Part shown: piece after piece, positions 19,492 to 28,053 of the stretch
How positions within the stretch are numbered: the first letter of the stretch is position 1
Layout: every line of letters starts with the position of its first letter
Origin: Halothece sp. PCC 7418
Lineage (GTDB): Bacteria; Cyanobacteriota; Cyanobacteriia; Cyanobacteriales; Rubidibacteraceae
Direction of reading: 5' to 3'
Assembly (NCBI RefSeq): GCF_000317635.1
Contig: NC_019779.1
Location: 2,914,001 to 2,978,000, forward strand
Length of the DNA stretch: 64,000 nt
The notes under the pieces: generated by a model
What the model was told of the DNA's origin: nothing
The model's input: the letters and a program-made list of their open reading frames with translations, nothing else
Databases searched by the model: none
Position numbers and translations under genes: made by a program

Positions 19492-20637
19492 ATGGTAGCC
19501 ATATCTTCTGTGAGACAGTTTTTACGCGCCCCGATTAAACCTTTATTACCGAGTTTATTATTGTGGTTGCTCCTGTTTGCCCCAGCCCAAGCAGCGACCG
19601 CCCTGAGAGTGGTTTTAAAGGAAGATGTAAAACAAGTGGCTGTGGGGAGCTCAAGCAATGCCGTGATCCGCGATCGCGCTGGTAATGTCTTGGGAGAGGT
19701 AAAAGGCATGAGTGGGTTTCGCGCGGAAAGTGGTAATGACAAAGTCCGCTTAGGACAATGGCAAAGTCGTCAGTTAGAAATTGATCCCAAAGGAGAAGGC
19801 TATGTTTGGATCGGCGATCGCTGGTATCGGGGAGAAACGAAGTTAATCCATGATGGCTCAGATTTAACAGTTATTAATGAAGTGAATGTTGAAGATTATC
19901 TCTATAGTGTTGTCGGCGGGGAAATGGTGGCAACTTGGCCCCTCGAAGCCCTGAAAGCACAAGCGGTTGCAGCGCGATCCTATGCTCTCCACAAACAACA
20001 GCACTCTGGCAGTCGGCTCTATGATGTCAAGAGTACCACTGCCTCGCAGGTGTATAAAGGGATTAAAAGTGAAACCCCGCGAACAGTAGAAGCAGTAAAC
20101 ACGACTCAAGGACAAGTCCTGACTCATGGCGGTCGTCCGATTTTAGCGGTGTTTCATTCTTCTTCTGGGGGACATACGGAAAATGTGGAAGACATTTGGA
20201 CTCGCCCTCTCCCCTATCTCAGAGGAGTTGTTGACTATGATCAAACTGCACCCGTCTATGAGTGGGAAAAAATAGTCTCCAACAGTGAAATGGCACGCCG
20301 TCTCGGAAACTTAGGGACGATTCGCTCTTTAATTCCTCAACAAACCACACCCCAAGGACGGATTGTAAAATTGAAAGTGGTCGGCGATCGCGCAACCGAA
20401 ACCATTAGTGGGAATGAGTTTCGCAAGGCTCTGAACTTACGCAGTACGCTGTTTCAAGTGAATTCGACTCCACAAGGCTTTCTGATTTCTGGACGGGGCT
20501 TTGGTCATGGTGTGGGTTTAAGCCAATGGGGGGCGTATTATTTGGCGCAGCAAGGGGCAAACTACCGCCAAATTCTCGGACATTACTACAAACAGGTCAA
20601 ACTTGCTCTGATTAATACCCGAGTGGCTAGAAATTAG
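19492..20637 (+). CDS. SpoIID/LytB-domain protein, exported
   Basis: 381 residues from ATG 19492, which has GAGGAG a few bases upstream. The signal peptide is LLPSLLLWLLLFAPAQAATA (cleavage near AQA). The SpoIID domain covers about residues 130-375: YLYSVVGGEMVATWPLEALK, AVAARSYALH, VFHSSSGGHTEN, and a C-terminal GRGFGHGVGLSQWGAYYLA. SpoIID is a lytic transglycosylase acting on peptidoglycan; in non-sporulating cyanobacteria the role is cell-wall remodelling by inference. The catalytic Glu is in GGEMV. Its last 11 nt overlap the 3' end of the convergent NIL-ferredoxin gene. Confidence 0.87.
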   Translation: MVAISSVRQFLRAPIKPLLPSLLLWLLLFAPAQAATALRVVLKEDVKQVAVGSSSNAVIRDRAGNVLGEVKGMSGFRAESGNDKVRLGQWQSRQLEIDPKGEGYVWIGDRWYRGETKLIHDGSDLTVINEVNVEDYLYSVVGGEMVATWPLEALKAQAVAARSYALHKQQHSGSRLYDVKSTTASQVYKGIKSETPRTVEAVNTTQGQVLTHGGRPILAVFHSSSGGHTENVEDIWTRPLPYLRGVVDYDQTAPVYEWEKIVSNSEMARRLGNLGTIRSLIPQQTTPQGRIVKLKVVGDRATETISGNEFRKALNLRSTLFQVNSTPQGFLISGRGFGHGVGLSQWGAYYLAQQGANYRQILGHYYKQVKLALINTRVARN

Positions 20638-21031
20638 TGGAAATCGCTTGTACAGGACAAGTGGGAATACATTGTTCACAAACCACACAGCGCGATCGCG
20701 TAAAGTTGAGCTTAAAGGTTTCTGGATCTAGCGTTAACGCCTGTGTGGGACACACGCCCGTACATAAACCACAATCAACACAACTGTCTTCATCAATGAT
20801 AATTTCTCGACTGGCGAGGGAAACCGTAATATTTTGCAGTCCCATCCACTCGATCGCAGCTTCGATTTCATCAATATCCCCCAATAACTCCACCACTAGC
20901 TTACTGGTCCGATTGGGGGCAACTTGAGCGCGGATAATATTAGTGGCGACATTAAAGTCTTTTGCTAAACGATACGTCACGGGCATCGGCACTCGATTTT
21001 TCGGGAAGGTTAGCGTTACTCGTTTTTTCAT
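20627..21031 (-). CDS. NIL-domain 4Fe-4S ferredoxin-like protein
   Basis: 134 residues. Residues 1-75 form an NIL domain, the small ACT-like ligand-binding fold also found at the end of methionine ABC transporter ATPases. Residues 76-134 form a two-cluster ferredoxin, with CVDCGLCTGVCP and CVVCEQCIPTCP, each supplying CxxCxxCxxxCP. It is a likely electron carrier, or a sensor that couples amino-acid or sulfur metabolite binding to redox state. Similar fusions occur across cyanobacteria, where a role in methionine or homocysteine synthesis has been proposed for related proteins; that is not shown here. Confidence 0.88.
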   Translation of the reverse strand: MKKRVTLTFPKNRVPMPVTYRLAKDFNVATNIIRAQVAPNRTSKLVVELLGDIDEIEAAIEWMGLQNITVSLASREIIIDEDSCVDCGLCTGVCPTQALTLDPETFKLNFTRSRCVVCEQCIPTCPVQAISTNF

Positions 21032-21181
21032 CTTGCTTGGCTATGCTGGAGTCTTTAGGGTCAAGCTATCACTCTGAGTTGAATATTGTCTGTTGATCTT
21101 GACCTGAAAAATCTCAATCAGCGCGGGAACTGTTACCTTATAGGCAATCGTAAACGTAAATAAATGTAAAGTAATCTGAAA

Positions 21182-21748
21182 ATGACAAACAATTGGTCAG
21201 AAACGACTACCCTAAGCACTCGCATTCGGAATGTTTTAATTGCCTTTGCTGCTGTTGCCATCAGCCTTACCGTCTTCTTAGGCTTACAAGCCGATACCCC
21301 TTCCCTATCCCTGGAAAGCCAAGCGGAAGAAGCAACCCCCCTAGAAGTGGCTCTCAGTAATAACCAACCCACATTTCTAGAGTTTTATGCGAACTGGTGT
21401 ACCAGTTGCCAAGCCATGGCAAAAGAGATTGCCGAACTTAAACAGAAGTATAGCGGGAAGATTAACTTTGTCATGTTGAATGTGGATAACGATAAATGGT
21501 TACCTGAGATGCTGCAATATAACGTGGATAGCATCCCTCACTTTGCCTTTCTTTCTAGAGAAGGAAGCGCGATCGCGTCTGTGATCGGCGAACAACCTCA
21601 ATCGGTTTTAGACAGCAATTTACAGGCTCTAGCAGCAGATGAGAGTCTCCCTTATGCCAGTAAACAAGGGCAGCGATCGCGCGTGGGATCGCCAGAACCT
21701 CGTCAAAACCCTAATGCTGACGTTCAGCCCCGCAGTCATGCCCGCTAA
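21182..21748 (+). CDS. txlA: membrane-anchored thioredoxin-like protein TxlA/HCF164
   Basis: 188 residues. One N-terminal membrane anchor (about residues 17-36, LIAFAAVAISLTVFLGL) is followed by a thioredoxin fold with active site YANWCTSCQAMAKE (WCxxC) and the cis-Pro region SIPHFAFL. The TxlA/HCF164 family brings reducing power across the thylakoid membrane for cytochrome b6f and photosystem assembly. The C-terminal 30 residues are low complexity and basic (RSRVGSPEPRQNP). It lies 134 nt upstream of psbA, which has its own promoter. Family placement is good; the gene name is by homology. Confidence 0.85.
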   Translation: MTNNWSETTTLSTRIRNVLIAFAAVAISLTVFLGLQADTPSLSLESQAEEATPLEVALSNNQPTFLEFYANWCTSCQAMAKEIAELKQKYSGKINFVMLNVDNDKWLPEMLQYNVDSIPHFAFLSREGSAIASVIGEQPQSVLDSNLQALAADESLPYASKQGQRSRVGSPEPRQNPNADVQPRSHAR

Positions 21749-21785
21749 TCTCTCTATCGCGAGGATTAATTTTTTGTGAATCCTC

Positions 21786-21814
21786 TTTACAAAACGCAAT
21801 CTATTGTTTATATT
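21786..21814 (+). promoter_or_regulatory. sigma-70 promoter of psbA
   Basis: -35 TTTACA (21786-21791), 17-nt spacer and -10 TATATT (21809-21814), the usual psbA arrangement. Transcription should start near 21821, leaving a leader of about 60 nt with a short AGCAG / CTGCT hairpin. Confidence 0.7.
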
Positions 21815-21882
21815 ATTAATCAGCAGTCAACAGGCTGCTATTTTCTTAAAGCACAATCAGTGTTCAAAGCAATCATATAACT

Positions 21883-22965
21883 ATGACAACCACTTTACAG
21901 CAACAACAAAGCCAGAATATCTGGGAACGGTTTTGCCAGTGGGTCACCAGCACCGACAACCGCCTTTACATTGGCTGGTTCGGCGTTCTCATGATCCCCA
22001 CCCTCTTAACCGCAACCACCTGCTTCATTATCGCGTTCATCGCAGCGCCTCCCGTTGACATCGACGGTATCCGTGAGCCTGTCGCTGGTTCTTTACTCTA
22101 CGGAAACAACATCATCTCTGGTGCAGTTGTTCCCTCCTCCAACGCGATCGGACTTCACTTCTATCCCATCTGGGAAGCAGCATCCTTAGACGAATGGCTC
22201 TACAACGGTGGACCTTACCAGTTAATCGCATTCCACTTCTTAATCGGAGTCTTCTGCTACCTCGGACGTGAGTGGGAACTTTCCTACCGTCTCGGAATGC
22301 GTCCTTGGATCTGTGTTGCGTTCTCCGCACCTGTAGCTGCTGCGACTGCTGTCTTCTTAATCTATCCCATCGGACAAGGTTCTTTCTCCGACGGAATGCC
22401 CTTAGGAATCAGTGGTACTTTCAACTTCATGTTCGTGTTCCAAGCTGAGCACAACATCCTCATGCACCCCTTCCACATGCTCGGTGTAGCAGGTGTCTTC
22501 GGTGGCGCATTATTCTCCGCCATGCACGGTTCTCTCGTCACTTCCAGCTTAGTTCGCGAGACCACAGAAAACGAAAGCCAAAACAACGGCTACAAATTCG
22601 GACAAGAAGAAGAAACTTACAACATTGTTGCAGCCCACGGCTACTTCGGTCGTCTCATCTTCCAATATGCGAGCTTCAACAACAGCCGTAGCTTACACTT
22701 CTTCTTAGCAGCATGGCCCGTGGTTGGCATCTGGTTCACTGCTTTAGGAATCAGCACCATGGCATTTAACCTCAACGGATTCAACTTCAACCAGTCCATC
22801 TTAGATAGCCAAGGTCGTGTCATCAACACTTGGGCGGACGTATTAAACCGCGCTAACTTAGGATTTGAAGTCATGCACGAACGTAACGCGCACAACTTCC
22901 CCTTAGACTTAGCTGCTGGTGAAGCGACTCCCGTTGCGATGCAAGCACCTGAAATCAACGGCTAA
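21883..22965 (+). CDS. psbA: photosystem II D1 protein, E130 (high-light type)
   Basis: 360 residues with five membrane helices; reaction-centre core of photosystem II in the thylakoid. All key residues are in place: Y161, D170, E189, H190, H198, H215, H332, E333, D342 and A344, with a 16-residue C-terminal extension to be cut off after A344. Residue 130 is Glu (YLGREW), the form usual in high-light D1; G80, F158 and T286 mark standard D1. It has a clear promoter, no strong ribosome-binding site, and its own terminator. It is about 80-85% identical by eye to the second copy at 26792, which carries a different set of marker residues. Confidence 0.98.
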   Translation: MTTTLQQQQSQNIWERFCQWVTSTDNRLYIGWFGVLMIPTLLTATTCFIIAFIAAPPVDIDGIREPVAGSLLYGNNIISGAVVPSSNAIGLHFYPIWEAASLDEWLYNGGPYQLIAFHFLIGVFCYLGREWELSYRLGMRPWICVAFSAPVAAATAVFLIYPIGQGSFSDGMPLGISGTFNFMFVFQAEHNILMHPFHMLGVAGVFGGALFSAMHGSLVTSSLVRETTENESQNNGYKFGQEEETYNIVAAHGYFGRLIFQYASFNNSRSLHFFLAAWPVVGIWFTALGISTMAFNLNGFNFNQSILDSQGRVINTWADVLNRANLGFEVMHERNAHNFPLDLAAGEATPVAMQAPEING

Positions 22966-22993
22966 TTTCTCTCAAAAAATCAGCTAGATTTCT

Positions 22994-23023
22994 CCCCCTT
23001 CTTCCGAGAAGGGGGATTTTTTG
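22994..23023 (+). terminator. terminator of psbA
   Basis: Nine-base-pair hairpin CCCCCTTCT / AGAAGGGGG with loop TCCG, followed by GATTTTTT. It starts 29 nt after the psbA stop. Confidence 0.9.
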
Positions 23024-23490
23024 GTTCACCTTCATATTAGGCAAGTTTTTCTGGTCAAAAAATATGTTTGAATTAGAAGTAAGGGTGAGTGATCAAACCG
23101 CTCGTTAAAAGCTAGACATTAATTGACATAGTTCGATTTTTGTTGACCTAGAAAGGTACGAGCGTGCAGACTCAGGTATAAGTCCTAAAACACAAGGCTA
23201 CCTACCTTCTTTTCGTGATCACACCTTTCGGTGAACGCCAGCCGTTAGCTACTGTGGTCTGTAATTAAACTAAGTACCGATGCTTTATAAGGTCGTGTTA
23301 CAGATGTAAAAAGCGATTAGAAGTTTGTCGAGGCACACTTTACTGAGAAGTCAGATTGGCTTAAGAAGCCGTTTAGGAAAGGAAAATGGGTCTTAGCCAT
23401 TTCCCTTTCCACTAAAAAGTAAAGCTAAGTCAAAAAATGTACAATAATTTACCTACTAGGAGTTAACCCAAACGGGTTAAGGAGACTCTA
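23024..23490 (+). other. unexplained intergenic region, possible non-coding RNA
   Basis: 467 nt without a plausible gene. It holds a 7-bp inverted repeat CGCTCGT (23099-23105) / ACGAGCG (23158-23164), two TTGACA/TTGACC hexamers (23123, 23143), a 14-bp hairpin with one mismatch at 23376-23410 (loop GTCTTAG), and a hairpin at 23463-23480 beside the next start. Stable pairing and spacing suggest a leader or small RNA, but I recognise no known family; it does not match tmRNA, RNase P RNA or SRP RNA landmarks. Confidence 0.4.
23460..23490 (+). promoter_or_regulatory. hairpin enclosing the ribosome-binding site of the SSADH gene
   Basis: TTAACCC (23463-23469) pairs with GGGTTAA (23474-23480) directly against the Shine-Dalgarno AAGGAG (23479-23484). 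An outer GAG / CTC pair could close around it, leaving GGAG in a bulge. The start ATG is at 23491. Confidence 0.4.
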
Positions 23491-24855
23491 ATGTCAATCG
23501 CCACAATCAATCCTGCGACTGGAAAAACCATCAAGCATTTTCAAAACCTGACCACGGAAGAAATAGAGAAGAAACTGACAAGAGCAGAGGCAACCTTTAG
23601 TCATTTTCGGAAAACGAGCTTTTCCCAACGAAAACAATGGTTAGAAAATGCAGCAGCAATTTTAGAGGGGGATGCAGAAAAGTTTGCAGAAATTATGACA
23701 ACGGAAATGGGAAAAACCTTCCCCAGTGCAGTTGCAGAAGTGAAAAAATGTGCTTTAGTTTGTCGTTATTATGCTGAGCATGGTGAAGAATTCCTAGCAG
23801 ATGAATATACGGAAACAGATGCCAGCAAAAGTTATATTTCTTATCAACCATTGGGCGTTATTTTAGCTGTCATGCCTTGGAATTTTCCCTTCTGGCAAGT
23901 CTTTCGTTTTGCTGCTCCCACTTTGATGGCGGGGAATGTTGGTGTCCTGAAACACGCCTCGAATGTCCCTGAATGTGCTTTAGCCATAGAAGCGATTCTC
24001 GAAAGTGCTGGTTTTCCAAAAGGGGTTTTTCAAACGTTATTGATTACTTCTTCCCAAGTGAAACAGGTGATTCAAGATGAGCGGGTGAAAGGAGCAACTC
24101 TTACAGGAAGTGAAGCTGCAGGAGCAAATTTAGCGTCTTTAGCGGGGCGGGACATTAAACCAACTCTATTGGAGTTGGGTGGGAGTGATCCTTTTATTGT
24201 CTTCCCGTCAGCAGATTGGGAGGAAGCGGTGAAAGTAGGGACATTTGCGCGAACCATGAATAATGGTCAGTCTTGTATTGCTGCCAAACGATTTATTCTT
24301 CATGAGTCGATCGCGCCAGAATTTTTAGAAAAATTGCGCCTCGAATTTGCCAGTTTGAAAGTGGGCAAGCCAATGTCACCCGAAACGGATGTTGGTCCGT
24401 TAGCCAGTGCATCTGCTTTAACCGCGATCGCGCAACAAGTGGAGCAAGCGGTGGCCCTCGGGGCAAAAGTGATCATTGGCGGTGAAAAGCTCGATCATCC
24501 AGGTTATTTTTATCCACCGACAATCTTGACAGATTTACCAACTGATGCACCATTAATGCAAGAAGAATTTTTCGCACCTGTGGCGTTAGTCTTTACCGTC
24601 AAAGACATTGAGAGCGCGATCGCGCTGGCTAATAATATTCCTTTTGGACTCGGTAGTAGTGTCTGGACAAATAACGCGGAAGAACAAACTCAGTTTATCC
24701 AAAATATCGAAGCTGGGGCTGTCTTTATCAATGGTCTTGTCAAGTCCGATCCGCGTTTGCCTTTCGGCGGTATTAAACGATCTGGTTATGGTCGCGAGTT
24801 AGGAAAACCAGGCATTCGTGCATTTGTTAATGCGAAAACGGTTTGGATTCAATAA
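23491..24855 (+). CDS. gabD: succinate-semialdehyde dehydrogenase (TCA bypass)
   Basis: 454 residues, aldehyde dehydrogenase superfamily. It oxidises succinic semialdehyde to succinate with NAD(P)+. Motifs: AVMPWNFPFWQVFR, the catalytic Glu in LLELGGSDPF, the catalytic Cys in NNGQSCIAAKRF, and PFGGIKRSGYGRELG at the end. The next gene is 2-oxoglutarate decarboxylase, and the same pair in Synechococcus sp. PCC 7002 is known to replace 2-oxoglutarate dehydrogenase. That context makes succinic semialdehyde the likely substrate. The start has AAGGAG six bases upstream, beside a hairpin. The gap to the decarboxylase gene is 82 nt. Confidence 0.9.
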   Translation: MSIATINPATGKTIKHFQNLTTEEIEKKLTRAEATFSHFRKTSFSQRKQWLENAAAILEGDAEKFAEIMTTEMGKTFPSAVAEVKKCALVCRYYAEHGEEFLADEYTETDASKSYISYQPLGVILAVMPWNFPFWQVFRFAAPTLMAGNVGVLKHASNVPECALAIEAILESAGFPKGVFQTLLITSSQVKQVIQDERVKGATLTGSEAAGANLASLAGRDIKPTLLELGGSDPFIVFPSADWEEAVKVGTFARTMNNGQSCIAAKRFILHESIAPEFLEKLRLEFASLKVGKPMSPETDVGPLASASALTAIAQQVEQAVALGAKVIIGGEKLDHPGYFYPPTILTDLPTDAPLMQEEFFAPVALVFTVKDIESAIALANNIPFGLGSSVWTNNAEEQTQFIQNIEAGAVFINGLVKSDPRLPFGGIKRSGYGRELGKPGIRAFVNAKTVWIQ

Positions 24856-24861
24856 GAACGT

Positions 24862-24895
24862 TGGTTATTGGTTATTAATCACTGATTACTGATTT
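24862..24895. repeat. heptamer tandem tract, short
   Basis: Degenerate 7-nt units (GGTTATT, GGTTATT, AATCACT, GATTACT) between the two TCA-bypass genes. The unit type resembles the tract at 56719-56770. Confidence 0.4.
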
Positions 24896-24937
24896 CCCGC
24901 TTCACTCTCATCAACTAAAAAACATAGGTCAATTGAT

Positions 24938-26575
24938 ATGAATACTGCTGAATTATTAGTCAAATGCTTAGAAAATGAAGGCGTAGAATATATTTTTGGA
25001 CTGCCTGGAGAAGAAAATCTTGATCTCCTCGAAGCCCTAAAAGACTCTTCCATCCAGTTTATTACTGTCCGCCATGAACAGGGAGCAGCCTTCATGGCAG
25101 ATGTTTATGGACGACTCACAGGAAAAGCAGGAGTTTGTCTATCAACATTGGGACCCGGTGCAACCAACTTAATGACAGGAGTTGCTGATGCGAATCTCGA
25201 TGGGGCTCCCCTGATTGCGATTACGGGTCAAGTGGGAACGGATCGGATGCACATTGAATCTCATCAATATCTTGATTTAGTTGCGATGTTTGCACCAGTT
25301 ACAAAATGGAACAAGCAAATCGTCCGACCCAATACAACCCCAGAATTACTCCGTCGTGCCTTTAAAATTGCTCAGCAAGAAAAACCTGGTGCGGTTCATA
25401 TCGATTTACCAGAAAATATTGCAGCGATGCCTGCTGAGGGGCTTCCCCTCGCTAAAGATGGACGAGAACAAATTTATGCCTCTTCTGGCAGTATTGAAAA
25501 AGCAGCAGAGGTCATCAGTAAGGCAGATAATCCAGTGATTCTCGCTGGCAATGGCGTGATTCGTTCCCAAGCAGCCCAACAACTGACCACATTCGCCACT
25601 CGTTTAAATATTCCTGTTGTCAATACCTTTATGGGAAAAGGAGCAATTCCTTATACCCATCCCCTTTCCCTATGGACAGTGGGCTTACAACAACGAGACT
25701 TTATTAGTTGTGCTTTTGAACAAAGCGATTTAGTGATTGCCATCGGATATGACTTAATCGAATACTCGCCAAAGCGTTGGAATCCTAACGGCACAACTCC
25801 AATTTTACATATTGCTGAAACTGCCTCAGAAATTGACAGTAGCTATATTCCATTGGGTGAAGTCGTCGGTGATATTGGCAATTCTCTGGATCAGATTATA
25901 GAACAAGTGCATCGAGACGGAAAACCGCTTCCCATTTTTGCTAATGTCCGCTCCGAAATTCGTGCTGATTATGAGTTTTATGCCCATGACGAGGAGTTTC
26001 CGATTAAGCCCCAAAAAATCATTTATGATCTGCGACAAGTGATGGGAGCGCAAGATATTGTGATTTCTGATGTGGGGGCTCATAAAATGTGGATGGCACG
26101 ACATTATCACTGTGAATCCCCCAATACTTGCCTCATTTCCAACGGTTTTGCAGCAATGGGAATTAGCATTCCAGGCGCATTAGCAGCCAAACTGTTATAT
26201 CCCGAGCAGAATGTGGTGGCAGTAACGGGAGATGGAGGCTTTATGATGAATTGCCAAGAACTAGAAACGGCGTTACGAGTGGGTACTAATTTTGTCACTC
26301 TTATATTTAACGACAGTGGCTATGGTTTAATTGGCTGGAAACAAATGAATCATTTCGGAGCGTCTTCTTTTATTGAATTTGGTAATCCTGATTTTGTCAA
26401 ATTTGCAGACAGTATGGGCTTAAAAGGCTATCGCGTGGAATCAGTTGCTGATTTGATCCCAACTTTAAAGGAAGCCCAATCGCAAAATGTCCCCACAGTC
26501 ATTGATTGTCCCGTCGATTACAGGGAAAATGTGAAATTTTCTAAAAAAGCAGGGGAACTGATCTGTCGCATTTGA
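24938..26575 (+). CDS. 2-oxoglutarate decarboxylase (acetolactate-synthase-like)
   Basis: 545 residues, thiamine diphosphate enzyme. It converts 2-oxoglutarate to succinic semialdehyde and CO2; the SSADH gene just upstream finishes the step to succinate. The TPP fold is complete: FGLPGEENLDLLEAL, catalytic Glu in VRHEQGAAFMADVYGR, central domain PVILAGNGVIRS, and the cofactor motif VTGDGGFMMNCQELETAL with NDSGYGLI. The sequence would be called acetolactate synthase on similarity alone. The specific assignment rests on its pairing with SSADH, as in the characterised PCC 7002 pair (A2770/A2771). Confidence 0.85.
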   Translation: MNTAELLVKCLENEGVEYIFGLPGEENLDLLEALKDSSIQFITVRHEQGAAFMADVYGRLTGKAGVCLSTLGPGATNLMTGVADANLDGAPLIAITGQVGTDRMHIESHQYLDLVAMFAPVTKWNKQIVRPNTTPELLRRAFKIAQQEKPGAVHIDLPENIAAMPAEGLPLAKDGREQIYASSGSIEKAAEVISKADNPVILAGNGVIRSQAAQQLTTFATRLNIPVVNTFMGKGAIPYTHPLSLWTVGLQQRDFISCAFEQSDLVIAIGYDLIEYSPKRWNPNGTTPILHIAETASEIDSSYIPLGEVVGDIGNSLDQIIEQVHRDGKPLPIFANVRSEIRADYEFYAHDEEFPIKPQKIIYDLRQVMGAQDIVISDVGAHKMWMARHYHCESPNTCLISNGFAAMGISIPGALAAKLLYPEQNVVAVTGDGGFMMNCQELETALRVGTNFVTLIFNDSGYGLIGWKQMNHFGASSFIEFGNPDFVKFADSMGLKGYRVESVADLIPTLKEAQSQNVPTVIDCPVDYRENVKFSKKAGELICRI

Positions 26576-26702
26576 TTCCTATGGCCCCTTAACACTCCCA
26601 CGGCGACAGAATGCCCCTGACCATCTCACTTGCTCACACAGGGCTTATCGAATCGACTTGAAGCGCGATCGCGCATTTCCCTAATTTTTTTGGCTCAACC
26701 CC

Positions 26703-26731
26703 TTGCATTATTAACTAAATAGTTATATAGT
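26703..26731 (+). promoter_or_regulatory. likely promoter of the second psbA
   Basis: TTGCAT (26703-26708), 17-nt spacer, TATAGT (26726-26731), about 60 nt before the start codon. A CGGAG ribosome-binding site follows shortly before ATG 26792. The copy at 21883 lacks such a site. Confidence 0.5.
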
Positions 26732-26791
26732 GAATATGTACTCTTGATTAGACAACATCTTTTGTATTGGATTCAACGGAGTGATTAAAGT

Positions 26792-27874
26792 ATGACAACC
26801 ACCTTTCAACAACAGCAAAGCCAGAATCTCTGGGAACGATTTTGTCAATGGGTCACCAGCACCGAAAACCGCCTTTATATCGGTTGGTTTGGTATTCTGA
26901 TGATTCCGACGATCTTAACTGCAACCACCTGCTTCATCATTGCGTTTATTGCAGCCCCTCCCGTAGATATTGATGGCGTGCGCGAACCAGTTGCGGGTTC
27001 TCTCCTTTACGGAAATAACATCATCACGGCTGCTGTTGTCCCAACTTCCAATGCCATTGGCTTACACTTCTATCCCATCTGGGAAGCGACAACTTTGGAA
27101 GAATGGCTTTATAACGGTGGTCCTTACCAACTCATCATCTTCCACTTCTTAATTGGAATTTTTGCTTATCTGGGACGGGAATGGGAACTGTCCTATCGTC
27201 TCGGAATGCGTCCTTGGATTGCAGTTGCCTTTTCTGCTCCCGTTGCTGCTGCAACTGCTGTCTTATTCGTCTATTCCATTGGACAAGGATCATTCTCTGA
27301 TGGTTTACCCTTAGGCATTAGTGGGACATTCAACTTCATGTTTGTATTGCAAGCTGAGCACAATGTCTTAATGCACCCCTTCCACATGATTGGAGTTGCT
27401 GGTGTCTTTGGCGGTGCGCTTTTCTCCGCCATGCACGGTTCTCTCGTCACTTCCAGCTTAGTTCGTGAAACCACCGAAAACGAAAGTCAAAACAACGGCT
27501 ACAAATTCGGACAAGAAGAAGAAACCTATAACATTGTTGCAGCACACGGCTACTTTGGTCGCCTAATCTTCCAATATGCCAGCTTCAACAACAGCCGTAG
27601 CCTCCACTTCTTCCTCGCTGCTTGGCCCGTAATTGGCATCTGGTTTGCTGCCATGGCAGTTTCCTCTTTCGCCTTTAATATCAACGGCTTTAACTTCAAC
27701 CAGTCTGTTTTAGATAGCCAAGGTCGTGTTCTTCAGACTTGGGCTGATGTCCTCAACCGCGCTAACTTAGGAATTGAAGTGATGCACGAGCGTAACGTCC
27801 ACAACTTCCCCTTAGACTTAGCTGCTGGTGAAGCCACCCCAGTTGCCATGAAAGCACCTGAAATCAACAGTTAA
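26792..27874 (+). CDS. psbA: photosystem II D1' protein (low-oxygen type)
   Basis: 360 residues, same fold and length as the first D1. It carries the three residues reported as diagnostic for D1', the form induced at low oxygen: A80 (ITAAVV), L158 (AVLFVY) and A286 (WFAAMA). It also has A144 for Cys and S162 for Pro next to Y161. E130 is kept. All Mn-cluster and pigment ligands (D170, E189, H198, H215, H332, E333, D342, A344) remain, so it should support water oxidation, unlike rogue D1 forms. It has its own promoter and terminator and follows the TCA-bypass genes by 216 nt. Low-oxygen induction is inferred from the family. Confidence 0.93.
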   Translation: MTTTFQQQQSQNLWERFCQWVTSTENRLYIGWFGILMIPTILTATTCFIIAFIAAPPVDIDGVREPVAGSLLYGNNIITAAVVPTSNAIGLHFYPIWEATTLEEWLYNGGPYQLIIFHFLIGIFAYLGREWELSYRLGMRPWIAVAFSAPVAAATAVLFVYSIGQGSFSDGLPLGISGTFNFMFVLQAEHNVLMHPFHMIGVAGVFGGALFSAMHGSLVTSSLVRETTENESQNNGYKFGQEEETYNIVAAHGYFGRLIFQYASFNNSRSLHFFLAAWPVIGIWFAAMAVSSFAFNINGFNFNQSVLDSQGRVLQTWADVLNRANLGIEVMHERNVHNFPLDLAAGEATPVAMKAPEINS

Positions 27875-27901
27875 TTTTCACTGATCCATCACTGAAAAAT
27901 T

Positions 27902-27934
27902 TTCCCTCTTCCTTGGAAGGAAGGGGGAATTTTT
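27902..27934 (+). terminator. terminator of the second psbA
   Basis: Eleven-pair hairpin TTCCCTCTTCC / GGAAGGGGGAA (one G-U) with loop TTGGAA, then TTTTTG. Confidence 0.88.
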
Positions 27935-28053
27935 GTTTGAAATTAGTTCTTGATTGCCTTAGCTTAGCAGATGAAAAAAGCAACATCTTCTTACCTTCCA
28001 CAACCAAGCGATAATAGAGTTATGTCTCGATCGCGCCACAGAAACTTTCAATC

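Noticed and set aside
22112-22958. Several minus-strand open frames opposite psbA
   Set aside because: Caused by the strong codon bias of psbA; the same frames recur opposite the second copy only where the DNA is similar.
22966-23490. tmRNA, RNase P RNA, SRP RNA or group II intron remnant
   Set aside because: None of their conserved landmarks could be found; left as unexplained.
24938-26575. Annotation as acetolactate synthase
   Set aside because: The fold fits, but pairing with SSADH matches the known 2-oxoglutarate decarboxylase pair; branched-chain genes are not nearby.
21883-27874. Two psbA genes as an assembly duplication
   Set aside because: They differ at many codons and at diagnostic residues, and have separate promoters and terminators.
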